DNA of 64,000 bases from Pratylenchus scribneri (lineage: Eukaryota; Nematoda; Chromadorea; Rhabditida; Pratylenchidae): positions 4,030,001 through 4,094,000 of the forward strand of contig JAQSEB010000059.1 of the NCBI GenBank assembly GCA_030063045.1, written 5' to 3'. Shown here piece after piece: positions 49,845 to 63,161 of this stretch (position 1 is its first letter; each line of letters opens with the position of its first letter). The position numbers were made by a program, and so were the translations under genes. The notes beneath the pieces were generated by a model. It saw nothing but the letters and a program-made list of their open reading frames with translations, was not told where the DNA came from and did no database searches.

Positions 49845-52800
49845 ATGTCTGCTAAAAAGAATTCTACTGGGCGTCAAAGTAATTTGTTCGCCTTTTTCCA
49901 AAAAACTCCAAAAAGTGAAGAACCTTCGAATTCGAAAGTTGATAAAGTAAGTAATAAGTATTCATAATTGATGAATTTCGAAAATTTTAAAATTCAGATT
50001 GACGATGAACAGGAAAATTTGCCGGATGATGATGGAACATCAAAGTCGCCACAAAGGAGTACAAATTCAACGCCATTAACAAAAAGAGGAACAATGCAAA
50101 TGGAAAATAAATCGGAAAACATTCCCACCGCTCGAACTGGATCAATAATTATTGAATCGGACGATGAAGAAGAAAGCAATTTAATTGGATTCCTGAGTTG
50201 TGCTGCATCATCTTCATCTGCACCTCCGACAAAACGACGTCGAGTAATTGTGTCTTCCGATTCTGATGATGACGGAAATTTGGAAAAAATCAAAGACAAA
50301 AATGAAACTCCAATTCGAAGCAAAAAAAGGAAGGAAGAGGAAAAGGAGGTTGTCCGAAATGAAAATGAGGATATGAAAATGGAATTGGACGAAAGTGGAC
50401 CAAAGTCAAAGGAAAAAGTGAAACCGAAGAAAACATTTGATGCAAAAGCAGGAAAATCTTTTGAAGTCAGCGAATCGACAACATCCTTCATCAATTCATT
50501 CGTATATTTCATTCATTTCAAATAAAATATTAATTTGTTTGATTATTTTCAGAGTTTTGCAGAAAATGTGGAAAAAAATAATCCAAATCAAAGTGAAGGA
50601 AAAATGGCCAAAAAATTGAGCAAAATGAAATTGGCAAAAATTGATGATGAAGAACATTTTCCTCATTTGGATTATCCGCATTTGAAACCGGAAAATATTA
50701 AGGATGCAAATGGCCGAAGACCAACAGATCCAAATTATGATCCAAAAACATTGCACATTCCTAGCGATTTTTTGAAATCCCAAACTCCAGGTATTCCCTT
50801 CACTATTCATTTCATTAAAATTTATTATTTTCAGCCCATCAACAATGGTGGAAAATGAAGGCAAAATATTTTGACACCGTTCTCTTTTTTAAAGGTAAAT
50901 TATTTGGATTGGAATATTAAATTAATTAATATTTTTTTAGTTGGAAAATTCTACGAACTTTTTCATATGGATGCGGTCATTGGGGTGGAAAATTTGGGAT
51001 TGGCCTATATGAGGGTTGGAAAATGAACTTTAATTTTTAAATAAAATGAGAATTTTAGGGAAAATTTGCCCACGCTGGATTCCCAGAAATTGCTTACGGT
51101 CGATTTGCGGATCAATTAGTGAATCGAGGTTAATTTTAATTTTGTTAAATTTGTTCAATAATTCTTCGATTATTTAGGCTATAAAGTGGCCAGAATTGAA
51201 CAAACCGAAAAGCCGGAACAATTATTGGAAAGGCAAAAGACAATGATGAGCAATCAAAAGGAAAAAGTGGTTCGAAGAGAAATTTGCAGAGTAACAAGTA
51301 AATTTAAAAGGAAATTTTGGTCTAATAAATTAAAATTAAAGCATTGGGAACGAAAACATATGGAATATTGGATGGAATGGATTCGAGGGAAATGGTTGGG
51401 ACAATGGAACCAAATGCAAATTATTTGATGGCATTGACCGAAAAAGTTAATATGGAAAAATGAATTTTAATTTATTTTAATAATTTTAGCAAGAAGAAAT
51501 TGGTTCGCCAACACGTTTTGGGATTTGTTTTGTTGATTGTTCCGTTGGACATTTTTTCCTGAGCGAATTCGTCGATGACCATTCTCAAAGCAATTTGCGC
51601 ACACTTTTGGCCCAAAATTATCCGGCACAATTAATTTATGAGAAAGGGGCATTATCATCGAGTACAAATTCAATATTAACAACAATGCTGGGAAATGTTA
51701 AAAAGGAAGCACTTTTGCCCAAAAAACAATTCCAAACGGCCGAAAAAACATTGGAAATGGTAAAAAAAATAAATTTTAATTATTTTTAAATGCCAATCAA
51801 ATTTTCAGCTCTGTCGAGACAATTATTTGGGCACAAATTATTCAGAATGGCCAGAAATATTGCAAACAATGTTGGTGGATTGTTTAGCAACAATTCCACA
51901 ACCCGAACCAAACAAAAAACTTTCCCTTTCCGCATTGGGCGCAATTTTGTGGTTAATTTTAATTTAATAAAATCAATTATTAATTTATTATTTATTTTAG
52001 GTATTTAGAGGAATGTTTAATCGATGTGGAGACGGTGAGCATGAAAAAATTTGAGGAATATATTCTTCCATCAATTCAATCATCGACCATTTTGAGAAAA
52101 TATATGTAAGTTAAATTCAAATTAATTAATTTAATTAAATAATTAAAAGGGTACTTGATGGAGTTTCCCTTTTGAATCTGCACATTTTGCCGGCATTATC
52201 CCTTTCCAATTTTGGGCAAAAGAAATCATCAATGGACAAATCAATTTCGTCATTTTCTCTGTTGAACACAATAAATCGATGCCAAACTGCATTTGGCAAA
52301 AGATTAATTCGCCAATGGATTAGTGCACCAAATTGTGACGAGGAAACACTTTTGGGGAGACAAAATGCAATAAAATGGATGATGGGCGAGGGAATGAGGA
52401 CAAAAATGATGAAATGTGCCGAAATGCTGAGGAAAGTGCCGGATTTGGAAAGAATGTTCCAAAGGTTGAATTTGAATTAATTAATAAATAATTAAAATGA
52501 AATTAAATTAGAATTCACACAATTGGACTAAAATATCGATCTGATCCATTGGGAGGGCATCCGGATTCAAGGGCACAAATGTTTGATGCGGAAAAATACA
52601 ATAAACGAAAAATTCGTGATTTGTTAATCATTTTGGATGGAATTGGTATAATGGGAAAATTAATTAATTAAATATTATTTTACATTTTAGAACAAATTCA
52701 AAAATTGATCAAATTATTCAATCAAATAAATGATGAGGCAGAGGAAAAGTAAAATAAATTAATCGAAAAAATAATTAAAATATTAAATTTAGAGCGCCAA

Positions 52801-54527
52801 ATTTATTGAAGAAATGTTTGGGAATGGACATTACAAAAATGGAAAATGATTTGGAATATTTTACGGTTAATTTTAAATTTGACCAAAATAATTAAATTAT
52901 AAATTTAAGGAAGCGTTTGACAGAGAAAATGCCTTAAAAATGGGAGTAATAATTCCAAGAGGAGGAGTCGACGAAGAATATGACAAATCGACTGAAGAAG
53001 TGGAAGGCCAAAAAGCAAAATTGGAAACATTTTTGGGTGAAATGAGGAAAAAGTTGAAATGTTCAACAATAAAATATTTTGGAACCGGCAAAAATCAATA
53101 TCAAATGGAAATACCCGAGGAAAAGTGTGGAAATTTGCCAAAAGAATTCCAAATGATGTCCCGCCGGAAGGTTCAGAAAAAAAAAAGTAAATTAATTTTT
53201 TAAATTAAATTACAGGGATTCAAACGATATAGTACGCCGGAATTACAAAAATTGGTTAAAAAATTGGTGGATGCCGAAAATAGACAATTGGAAATTTCAT
53301 CGGAAGTGACCCGAAGAGTTTTTGCCGATTTTGATGAAAGGTTGAAACCAAAAAATGAATAAACCATTCAATAAAATGTGCATTCTCAATTTTAGGAAAA
53401 ATAAATGGGCCCAAATTGTGCAGCAAATTGCCATTTTCGATTGCCTCCTTTCGCTGGTCCTTTATGCCCAACATTCTTCACAAAAAATGTGCTTCCCTGA
53501 ATTTGTGTTCAATTCAAATGAGGTTTTCCCCTTCAATTTTAATTTAATAAATACCTATTAATTTTTAGCCATTTTTGGAAATTGAACGCGGCTATTATCC
53601 ATCATTGGTGGACATGAAGATTGGAAATGGAGGTGGTGGCTTCGATTTCATTCCGAATAATTGCAAACTTGGTGGCCAATCCACTGCACTGACAATGCTG
53701 CTGACTGGGCCGAATATGGGCGGAAAAGTAAAATAAATTAAAAAATAAATTTAATAAATTCCCCCAAAAGAGTACTTTAATGCGTCAAATTGCCTCACTT
53801 TGTGTCCTTGCCCAAATTGTGAGTAAATCCAAAATTCAATTCGCTTTAATAATATTTAAAGGGTTCAATGGTGCCAGCCGAATCGATGCGGCTTAGCCCA
53901 ATTGACCGAATATTTTGCCGAATTGGGGCCAGCGATCGATTGGCAATGGGGCAATCCACATTTTACCTTGAATTGGCCGAAACCAATCGAATAATCCAAC
54001 AGGCCACTCGCCATTCCCTCGTCATCATCGATGAATTGGGCAGAGGAACGAGGTTAAATTTCATTCAAAATTAATTTATTTCCATTAATCAATTTTAGCA
54101 CTCACGATGGAACAGCCATCGCTGCAGCGGTCCTCAAGCATATTTCAAATAAAATCCATTGCCGGACCATTTTCTCCACCCATTATCATTCACTTTGCAA
54201 ATTCGTCTCCCCCCTTGAGGACAATATCCAATTTGCGCATATGGTTTGAATGAATACTTTTGGAATATTTTAATTCAAAAATAGGCTTGTATTGTGGAAA
54301 ATGCGAATATGGAGGATCCAACAATGGAATCGGTCACTTTCCTGTACACTTTGACCGAGGGAATCTGCGATAAATCATACGGGTTTTATACTGCAAAAAT
54401 GGCCGGACTTGATGATAAGGTTAAGCCAAAACAATTTTATTCAAATTAATTCAATTCTTTTCAGGTTGTGCGAAAAGCATTCAATGCATCAAAAATGTTG
54501 ATGGAAAAGTCAAGAATGGGAAAATGA
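49845..54527 (+). CDS. msh-6: DNA mismatch repair protein MSH6
   Basis: Multi-exon gene from ATG 49845 to TGA 54525-54527. The N-terminus has the PCNA-binding PIP box QSNLFAFF at residues 12-19, then an acidic, Ser/Lys-rich disordered stretch; there is no PWWP domain. The MutS domain I with the mismatch-sensing motif starts in exon 50941 ([12 protein letters not shown]: the Phe-x-Glu wedge). Connector and lever domains follow. The ATPase core has the Walker A motif GPNMGGK split by an intron from STLMRQ, the Walker B region [18 protein letters not shown], and THYHSL. The C-terminal helix pair ([12 protein letters not shown]) is the heterodimerisation region. With MSH2 it forms MutS-alpha, which recognises base mismatches and small loops. 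Confidence 0.95.
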
Positions 54528-56270
54528 TGATGCTGGAGGGAACAATTGCCAACCAATATTGAACCAATTTGACTAAATTTGTTACTTTTTCATATTTTCG
54601 ATCTCGTAAAATGAATGAAAATAAATTTATTATCCAAAATCCAAATTCAGATTAATTTAGACTGGTCCTATGCATCTCCATTAAAAAATTTGGGTTAAGC
54701 CACCAAACAGTTTTGGCCGTTAACAAACAAAACAATATTGTTATGTTCCTAAAATTCCCAAACAATTTAATAAAAGCCATCCCATCTATTTTATTTTCCA
54801 CTTCCTCTTTTCTTTCTCATTGGATTGTTTTTCTCTCAAAAGGCACACCGGGAATGGCCAGTCGCCCTTTCACGTGAATTTCACTTGGAATTGGGAATAA
54901 TAAGAATAAGGACGGCCGGCCTCGCTTTCCTTCCTCCTCCTTCCCATTTCTCGGCCTCGGCCCATTTTATCCGTCCCTCCTTCTCTTCCCTCTTTTTCGC
55001 CCAATCCGCCGACAACTGACTCAATACACGACAATTTATAAAAGGAAATGGTTTGGGTGTGTATTATTTGGTTCATTCTTTGTGAAGATAATGTTTGATT
55101 GAACTCTTCCATTATTATTTAATTTGTTTACATTTTTTTTATTTAAATCGAAATTGATAAGCGCAGTTTTTCCCTCCATTTCCTTCCTTTGTTCACCCAA
55201 ATATGCCCTTTTTATGATCACGAGGTCATCATTGGGCCAATTTATTGTCACCACATGCCCATCCAAATTATAATCATCCCAAATATCCTCCGGGCCCATC
55301 AGATGCGTCGATTCGACCATTTTTGTCTGCCCTCTTCATTCTCACGTGGTTCCTTCCACCAATTTGGCCAAATCGAAAGAGGATGAGGGAATTTTGTTAT
55401 TTTGAGGTCTTTTGGGTATTCCCCAATTGTCTGTAAACATTGAATGACTATTTTCAATGTGACTTTCCTCGAGACATGGATTCCAAAAATTGCATCAGCT
55501 AAGCAAAATACAAAAACTCAAAATAGCAAATGGCTTTTTTTTTGACCATTTTTATGGCCATAATCAATCACGAGGCCAATACCTTTCCACATTTTCTCTC
55601 CATTTCATCTCATTCAATTCCTTCTTCCTCATTTGCCCATTCACGTGTTTTCCCTCCTTTCTTTCATTTTGTTTTGGTCCATGGCCTTTCTTTCCCCCCT
55701 TTTTCCCCATTTATTCCCATCCATCCATTCATCTCTTTTTTTTTTCCAACATTTGCCCACCCAATTCCATTTTTATTCCGCAAATTTTGCACACCCGTTT
55801 CAAACGGAGGAATATAAATTGCCAATTGGAATGACTCTTGGCCATCCCCTCTCCCCTTCAAATAAACAACAAAATTCTCCATACTCGACCAATGCACATT
55901 TTCCTCTGTTTTGCTGGTCGTTTTCATTCATTTCCCCGTCTTTATTATAAAATAATAGTTCATCCACCCTCAAATTAACCAGTTTCCCACCATTCGACAC
56001 TCTATGAGGCAGTCAAGGCCAAGAAAATGGAGTGAAAGGGTTTTTGCCCAGCCCTTTCATATTCGATTCCATTTCCCCATTCTTCCACCCATCCATCTAC
56101 CTATTATTATTATTTACCTTTTCTTTCATTTCGCTCAGCTGATATGGGCTGGAAATAAAAAGGGGGCGGTCAAGCAGGATTAGCGAATTCTCCTCCCCAA
56201 AATCAGCGATTTAATTTCCCATTAATTTCCATTTAAGTCCCAACTAACAAAAAAACCCAAATTGTCCAAA
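54528..56270. other. Gene-poor intergenic region
   Basis: About 1.7 kb, pyrimidine-rich on the plus strand and full of ccatcc/ttccc words. Two minus-strand open stretches (55036-55320 and 55800-56000) have unusually protein-like residue mixes but no start, splice context or family match that I can support, so I do not call them. Nothing else is visible. Confidence 0.45.
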
Positions 56271-56779
56271 ATGTGTATTCGGCCAAACTATTTAATCCAT
56301 CCCGAACGCCCAAATCCCCCACTTGGACCTGAATGGAATTGGGGAATTCATCAACAACGACATCAATTTATTCACATTCGGCAGGGGAATTCCTCAATGG
56401 ATCATCTGCTTAAGGTACAAAATCCCCCAAAATTACCCTTTCCTAATGGCAAATATGGCCATCGCACCCAATCTTCTTAGGACAATTCAATCTCTAATCC
56501 ATATTTCACCTTCAATTTAAATGCCATTCCTCTTGCTTAAATTCTTTAATTTCAGATCAAATTCCATCCCGATTTTCGTTCCCCAATTCAACAAAAAATG
56601 TTCGCCACATTTGCCAGCATTTTCGAGTGCAGTTTCCTCTTCGTCGCAACAATTTCTGCCCTTTTTTCCATTGTTCAACCAAAAATGAAGAATGGCCTTT
56701 TGCTTTTGGCCCTTCCCATTTGTGCCATCATTCCCGCAGTGACAGGGGCAAATGGCGGAAAAGAGGAAAATGAACAATA
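56271..56779 (+). CDS. Small hypothetical protein with membrane segments
   Basis: Two exons: ATG 56271 (MCIRPNYLIHPERPNPP...) to AAG 56415, then 56556-56779 after a tttcag acceptor, ending GKEENEQ. Joined in phase 0 they give about 122 residues. The second exon has two hydrophobic stretches (FECSFLFVATISALFSIV and GLLLLALPICAIIPAVTG), so it may be a membrane protein. An in-frame ttg upstream was ignored in favour of ATG. I do not recognise the family. The region's simple composition makes spurious open frames likely, hence the low confidence. Confidence 0.35.
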
Positions 56780-57006
56780 AATGGATGGAGGAAGCCAACA
56801 ATAATTGAATGAATGGGAATGGAAAAATGAAGGGAATTGAATGAGGGGAACAAAACAATGAACGAACGGGTCGAACTCAATTTTAAAGCCAAATATTAAT
56901 TAACAAAAAACACACCAGCAATATACCCTATCCTCTCACAAAAACATATTTATTTGTTTATTTAAATAAAATAAAAATAAAATGAAAAAAAATATTGAAT
57001 GAATAT

Positions 57007-58831
57007 TCAAAATCGTTGTTTCTTCAAAATTTCTGGTCTCCAGGTTAATGGATGTGTTTCTTCCGTCTAAATAAATTAAATATAATTTTGGAACAATTTC
57101 CCATCCAAAACCAACCGCTTCCGGGTCTTCCTTCCACATTTTAATGGATTTATCTGCTTCGGCTGTGATCAATCGAGTGCCGGATTTGTCAAAACAAAGG
57201 GCAAAAATGCCACGTTCGGAGTCGATTGAACCGGGCTGTGGAGGGGGATGTTCCTTTTGGAAACAAAAACCGGATTTGAAGTCCCAAAAATGCATTGTGC
57301 CGACATCGCCTTTTTAAAATTAAATAAATAAGGGTAATTTAAGGGGGAGGGAATTACCTCCGGAAATGATGACTCCATCCTCGTTGATTGCCAACGAATT
57401 TATCATTGTATTTTGGCCACTCAAATTCTGCATAAATTCTCCATTTGGCAATTTCCACAATTTTATGTTGTCTGTTGAACCGGAAGCAAATTCAACGTAG
57501 GATGCAAAGCCAATGATCGAACACTTTTCTGAAGAATTAATTTTTAATGATTATTTGTTAATTTTACCTTGTGATTTGTGAGGGTGCAAACACTTTTTCC
57601 ACTGGCCAAATCCCATAATTTTATTGTCGAATCATGACTGCCCGTTATGATTTGCGGATTGGACGCTTGACAGACCACCGATGCCACCGTATCCCGGTGC
57701 CCACTTAAACAGTGAATTTGGGCTTTTGTTCGCATATCCCATATCTGTGATTTTCAATTTATTTTAATTTCAATTTGTTTCGAATTTACCCTGGCAGTGG
57801 AGTCTCTGGCGCATGTGACCAAAATATCAATTGTTGGATGTAATGCCAAATCCTGAACTGCACTCAAATGGCCGTGATAATGTCGAACAACTTTGTTCTG
57901 CTCCAAATCCCAGCATTTTACCTTTTTAATTACAATTTAATATATATCATTAATTAGTATAAATAAACCTGCTTATCTTCGCCCGCACTGAACAAATATG
58001 GATGTCTAGGCGATATTTTCACTGCTCTAACTGCGCTGATATGGCCAGTCAATGAAAGTTTTAATTGACCACTTGCCAGATCCCAAATCTATAAACATAA
58101 AATTTAAAATCAAATTTAAAATTGCAATAATTTTATTTTGCTTACCTTCACAATGCGATCGGCCCCACCACTGGCAAACCATTCATTGTTCGGTTCAACA
58201 TCCACTGCTCTAACCCAGCCAGTATGTCCCGAAATGACACGATATAATTTCCATGGAGCATGCCATTTTGGTTTTGTAATTAAATTGGCACGAGATGGCA
58301 ACAATGCTCGGACAGTCCCATCTTGTGCTTTTTGAGATGTGCCAAATTGGGCAATTTGTTTATCCTCTGTTGATGAGGTTCCACCTCCACCCGGCCCTGC
58401 GGTTATTGCCAATGGTGAATCTGGTAATGAATATTCGTATTTTGAATAAATATTCACAATATTTGCTTACTTTCATTTGCCACAGCAGCCGCTATAGCAA
58501 CCCGATCGCTTTTTGGCAATCGCAAAACTTCCTCGGTTTTACGTCGTTTCGCTTCTTCAACGGCTTTGATCACATGAGAAAAATTGCTTCGAATTTTCGT
58601 ATTTCGCCATATTTTTTCACTATAAAAAGATTATTTTGTTATAAGGATTTTAAAAATTTACGCTTTTTCATCATTTTCTGGGAAAGCATCATAATCGTGC
58701 AGAAACATATCATGGGAACGTTTCATAGAACGGAATACATAATTATGAAGGGCTTTTTCGGTTGCTGACAACGGCTCTTGAATTGACGATTTTTCCGAAG
58801 ATAAATTATTCAATTTTTCTTGAGTTGTCAT
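57007..58831 (-). CDS. plrg1: Pleiotropic regulator 1 (PLRG1), WD40 splicing factor
   Basis: Leftward gene from ATG 58831 to TGA at 57007. A tttcag-type acceptor just upstream of the start suggests a 5' UTR intron. The N-terminus contains [14 protein letters not shown], matching PLRG1. Seven WD40 repeats follow: [16 protein letters not shown] motifs, for example [57 protein letters not shown] with [11 protein letters not shown], then [12 protein letters not shown] and [11 protein letters not shown]. It ends PEILKKQRF, the same C-terminus as animal PLRG1 (PEIxKRKRF). PLRG1 is a core part of the Prp19/CDC5 complex, which activates the spliceosome. It lies between the MutS-alpha genes MSH6 and MSH2. 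Confidence 0.94.
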
Positions 58832-59586
58832 TGCTTTGCTTCTGAAATTGAATTGTTTGATTTTTTTAATAATAAAATTATTCAAATAAAAATATGACGA
58901 TTATCAGCTTTTTTTTTTGTAAAAATATTGGCCATCTTTCTCATCGGTCATCGTGATCGGATCGTGATATTTTGGACAAGAAAGCCGCAGAGCGCAGCCA
59001 GCCGCAAGGCGCAACGCGCAACACGAACACGCAAGCGCAGCGCACGCAAGGGCGGTCTGGCGTTTTGCCAAAATTTTATTAAAAATAAGACATTTTATCC
59101 AAATTGTTTCCCTTTTCGCAAATTCGTATTCGCATCCATCGCATCGCATCGCATTTCGCTTAATTAAACTTTTTTAAACCTAACAAAAATGAGATAAAAA
59201 TGATTGGTGCCTGCCAATAAATTTAAGAGGTTAAATTTCCTTAGCTTAGAATTAAAATTGTAGAAATTAAAATGACGGTCGAAACTAGCAAAACTTTAAA
59301 ATATAGGTATAAAATAGGCAGAAGCGAAGCATCCTACTCCTACCTAAAACCTAAATAAAATTTCTGCGAAAAAGGAAAACCGCCATCACCAATATTGAAT
59401 GTGAATTGAACCAGGAAATAGCTGCTCATCATCATGATCGTCTCATCAAATAAAAAAATTCCATAATTAGAAACCTAGTTTTCAATTTCAAAACCAATCA
59501 TTAATTATTAATAAAAAATCTGTTTTTAGAATTTAGATATAAACATTTTTATTGTTTTCTATTTATTTTGATGAAATTTGTGAATA
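58832..59586. promoter_or_regulatory. Divergent PLRG1/MSH2 promoter region with CGCA-rich island
   Basis: About 750 bp between divergent start codons. From 58980 to 59062 the DNA switches to GC-rich with repeated CGCA and CGCAA words (gcgcaacgcgcaac, acacgcaagcgcag), followed by a catcgcatcgcatcgcat run at 59135-59155. This stands out against the AT-rich surroundings and is likely a shared promoter or regulatory element; no specific factor can be named. Confidence 0.55.
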
Positions 59587-62500
59587 ATGAGTGAAGATAT
59601 CCAAAAAGAGCGAGAAATTCTGAAGATTATCAGACGGAAAGCACCAGGAACAGTCGCTATATTTGATTGCAAGGTAATTTTTAAACTTGAAATTTGATTT
59701 GAAATTAATTCATTTAATATTTTAGGGATTTTATCGATGTTATGAAGAGGATGTAAAGATTATAACAAATGAGATTTTAATGAGTAATGTTGGAGTACAA
59801 TATGAACAAATTGGTTTGTAAATTTTAATTCATTTTTGAATTTTTTAAAGACGAAAATGCGATCACTTTTCATAATCTGAATAATGCGCAATATATTCGT
59901 GTTCTACGCGATTTGCTATTATTTTTGCGTTTTCGAGTTGAACTTTACGAAGAATGTGCTAAAGAAAATGAAAATTCGCCGGTCAAATTCATTTTGAAAG
60001 CCAAAGGAATCCTTGGAAATTTGGTGGATTTCGAGGAAACATTGGCAGAATGTGTGGAAATGAACGAAATGTCTACAATTGGATGTGTCCGCTTACTCGA
60101 TGACGATTCAAATGAGGTTGATTTTATTTAAAATGACCAATTAAAATAATTATAATAAAAATATTACATTTATTTATATAATCTCAAATTTGCAGAATAA
60201 ATTGGCTCTGGTTTCGGCAAATTCCCAGGATTTACGAATTGTTGTGGCACAATTAACGGACACAGCAAATTTTACCAAATTGGAACAAGCCATTGTCTCA
60301 ATCCAACCAAGGGAATGCATTGTATTGAATGGGAAAATGGCATCAAATCGGCTTAAAAAGTTGGAAATGGCTCTGAATAGAACAAACATTGAAAAACGCA
60401 TTTTGGATGAACAATGCAATGACGGGGTGGTTGATGATTTCAAATCTGATGTTCAAAAATTATTACACAAAAAATTTCTTGGTAAGCCAAAAATTAGATT
60501 ATAAATTATATTTATATTAAAAATAATAAATTTTCTTAATTATCATTATTAAATGACTAAAATAATAGTTTTTTTTGTGAAGATGTTCAACTGCCGCCGG
60601 TCATTTGGCAAACATTGCGCACCCTCCTATCACAAATGAATTTGCTCAATGATCGACAATATGAAGGTGCATTTTTCCTTACTCAATTTGGAACAACCGG
60701 TCAAATGTATATTAGCAATGCCGTCGTTCAGGCATTGGACATTTTCGAAATTGACACCGAAATTGGTGATTCCACTATTTAAATTCATTAATTCGTTTTA
60801 AAATAGATTCACCCACTTTGGCACTGCCCAATTCCTCCTCAACTCTTTATGAGCATTTAAATCGATGTCGCTCCCAACCTGGAAAACGTCTAATTCGTTA
60901 GTTTTTTTTTCAAATTAGAAAATATTCATTTGCCTTTATTTAAGGTGATTGGCTTCGGCGTCCACTTTTCTCGCACCGACAAATTGAAGAAAGGTTGAAT
61001 GTGGTCGAAACACTTTGTAATTGTCCAATTATTCGACAATCATTGCATGAAGATTTATTGAGAAGGGTTCCGGACATAAGGCAAATTACGCGAAGATTGG
61101 TCCAGAAAAAGGCAACTTTACAGGTAATTTTAATTTTTTTCACAATATTAATTGCCTAATACTTAATTTTTAGGACTGCCATCGACTCTATCAAATGGTC
61201 CTTTTATTGCGAAATATTGAGAATTGTTTGGCCAAAATCAATGAGGACGAAGATTTGGACGCGAAATTGTTTAATTCTGTCAAGGAATTAATTTTGGTTA
61301 ATTCAATCAAAAAATATAAATAATATTTGAATATTTTTAGGAGCCAATCCAACATAGCATTATGGAATTTGAACGATTCGTAAAATTGATTGAGGGCGCA
61401 ATTGACTATGAATATTTGGAAGAAAATGGAAAATATCGAATTAAGCCGGATTTGGATGATGAATTGATGGAAATTTCCGCACAAATTAGAGAATTGGACG
61501 GAGAGGCCGAGAAATTGTTGCCTTCATTGGTTGATCGAATTGGATGCGAAGTGAAATTGGAATCGAACAGTGAATTGGGATTCTTCTTCCGAATCCCTAA
61601 CAAAGTTGTTTTTTTTTTTAGTATTAAAATAAGAATGAATTATAAATTATTAATGAACTAATTTTACGAATAAAAAATAAACAAAATTATTGTTTATTTG
61701 GCCCATTTTAGTTTGAATCGAACCACAATCGCATTCCGGATGCCAAAATTGTTGACAGTACAAAAGCCGGTGGTGTTCGATTTCAAACCATGCGACAAGA
61801 ACGACTAAATGATGAATACCAAATTTTGGCCAAACAATATGAAGAAGGGCAGGCAGAATTGCAACAAATGGTCATTGAGACTTGCGGTCAGTCCTCACAG
61901 TCATATTCCATCATTATTTAAATTTAATTTTAGCCGGTTATGCCCCAGCTTTATATTCGCTGGCAGAACGAATTGGTACCCTCGATGTGTTGACTGCTTT
62001 TGCCATTGTGGCCGTTTCTTCACCATTTTCATATGTTCGTCCAAAAATATTAGACAAAGGTAATAATTAATTATTTATTTTTCATATTTTCATTTCATCT
62101 AGGCTCCGCAATCATTGATTTGCGTAATTGTCGCCATCCAATGATTGAGAATTTAGCCGGAATGCAATTCATTCCAAATAATGTGACAATGGGCCAAAAT
62201 GCTGAATGCAAACGTTTTATGGTTTTGACCGGCGCCAATATGGGCGGAAAAAGCACTTATTTGAAAGCGGCGGCCCTCACAATTTTACTTGGCCAAATTG
62301 GATGCTTTGTCCCTTGCGAATCGGCCACTTTCTCAATGGTCGATGGAATTTACACCAGGTAATTTTGAAAATAAAAAGTTAATGAATTATTTTATTTTAG
62401 GGTTGGTGCTGGCGATTTTCAATGTAAAGGCATTTCAACATTTATGGCCGAAATGATGGATTGTGGGACAATTTTGGAGAAGGCAACCTCAAATTCGCTG

Positions 62501-62977
62501 ATTTTGGTTGATGAATTGGGGCGAGGAACAAGCACCTATGATGGATTTGGACTGGCATGGGCCATTGCTGAGTAAATGAGAAAATATTTAATAATATTTT
62601 AATATTATTATTTTGAAGGGATATTATTGAACGAATTGATTGTTTCACTCTTTTTGCCACTCATTTTCATGAAATTTCCAATTTGGAAGCAAAATACCCA
62701 AATAAAGTGAAAAACTTCAAAATGGACACATTAATTGCAAATGGACAATTGACAATTCTTTATCAAATTGTGCCGGGCGTTGCGGACAGATCATTCGGAT
62801 TGAATATTGCAGAAATGGTCGGAATTCCAAAGGGAATAATTCAGGTTAAAAGGAAATTAAATTTAAATAAATTGCTATTCATTAAAGGATGCGGAGATTT
62901 ATTTGCATAAATTGGAAACTAGGGATTTAGCAAATGAGGAAGACAATAATGATGAAAATATTTCAATTTCCACTTAA
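59587..62977 (+). CDS. msh-2: DNA mismatch repair protein MSH2
   Basis: Multi-exon gene from ATG 59587 to TAA 62975-62977. The N-terminal mismatch domain lacks the Phe-x-Glu wedge of MSH6, as expected for MSH2. The lever region has [27 protein letters not shown] sequence around 60893-61000 and the clamp follows. The ATPase core contains [17 protein letters not shown] (Walker A), [18 protein letters not shown] (Walker B), and [31 protein letters not shown] and then an acidic tail close the protein. MSH2 pairs with MSH6 or MSH3. Its stop is 184 bp from the start of acylglycerol kinase on the same strand. Confidence 0.96.
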
Positions 62978-63161
62978 ACAATTGGATGAATTATTTTACG
63001 GATATTTGTTTATTTTATTGGATTTAGATCTCAATAATTTATTTGATGAATAAATTTGAATTTAAATTACTTTAAATTATTATTTTTTATTGATTATCAA
63101 ATCAAATATCAATGAATCAATTTTTGGATTGATGTTGCAAATTTTGTTATAAATTTAGAGA

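Noticed and set aside
49994..50512. 172-codon open frame antisense to MSH6
   Set aside because: It is the reverse shadow of the Ser/Lys/Glu-rich MSH6 N-terminal region.
55490..55950. Plus-strand open frames in the gene-poor region after MSH6
   Set aside because: Phe/His/Pro/Ser rich, typical of pyrimidine-rich noncoding DNA, with no start context or partner exons.
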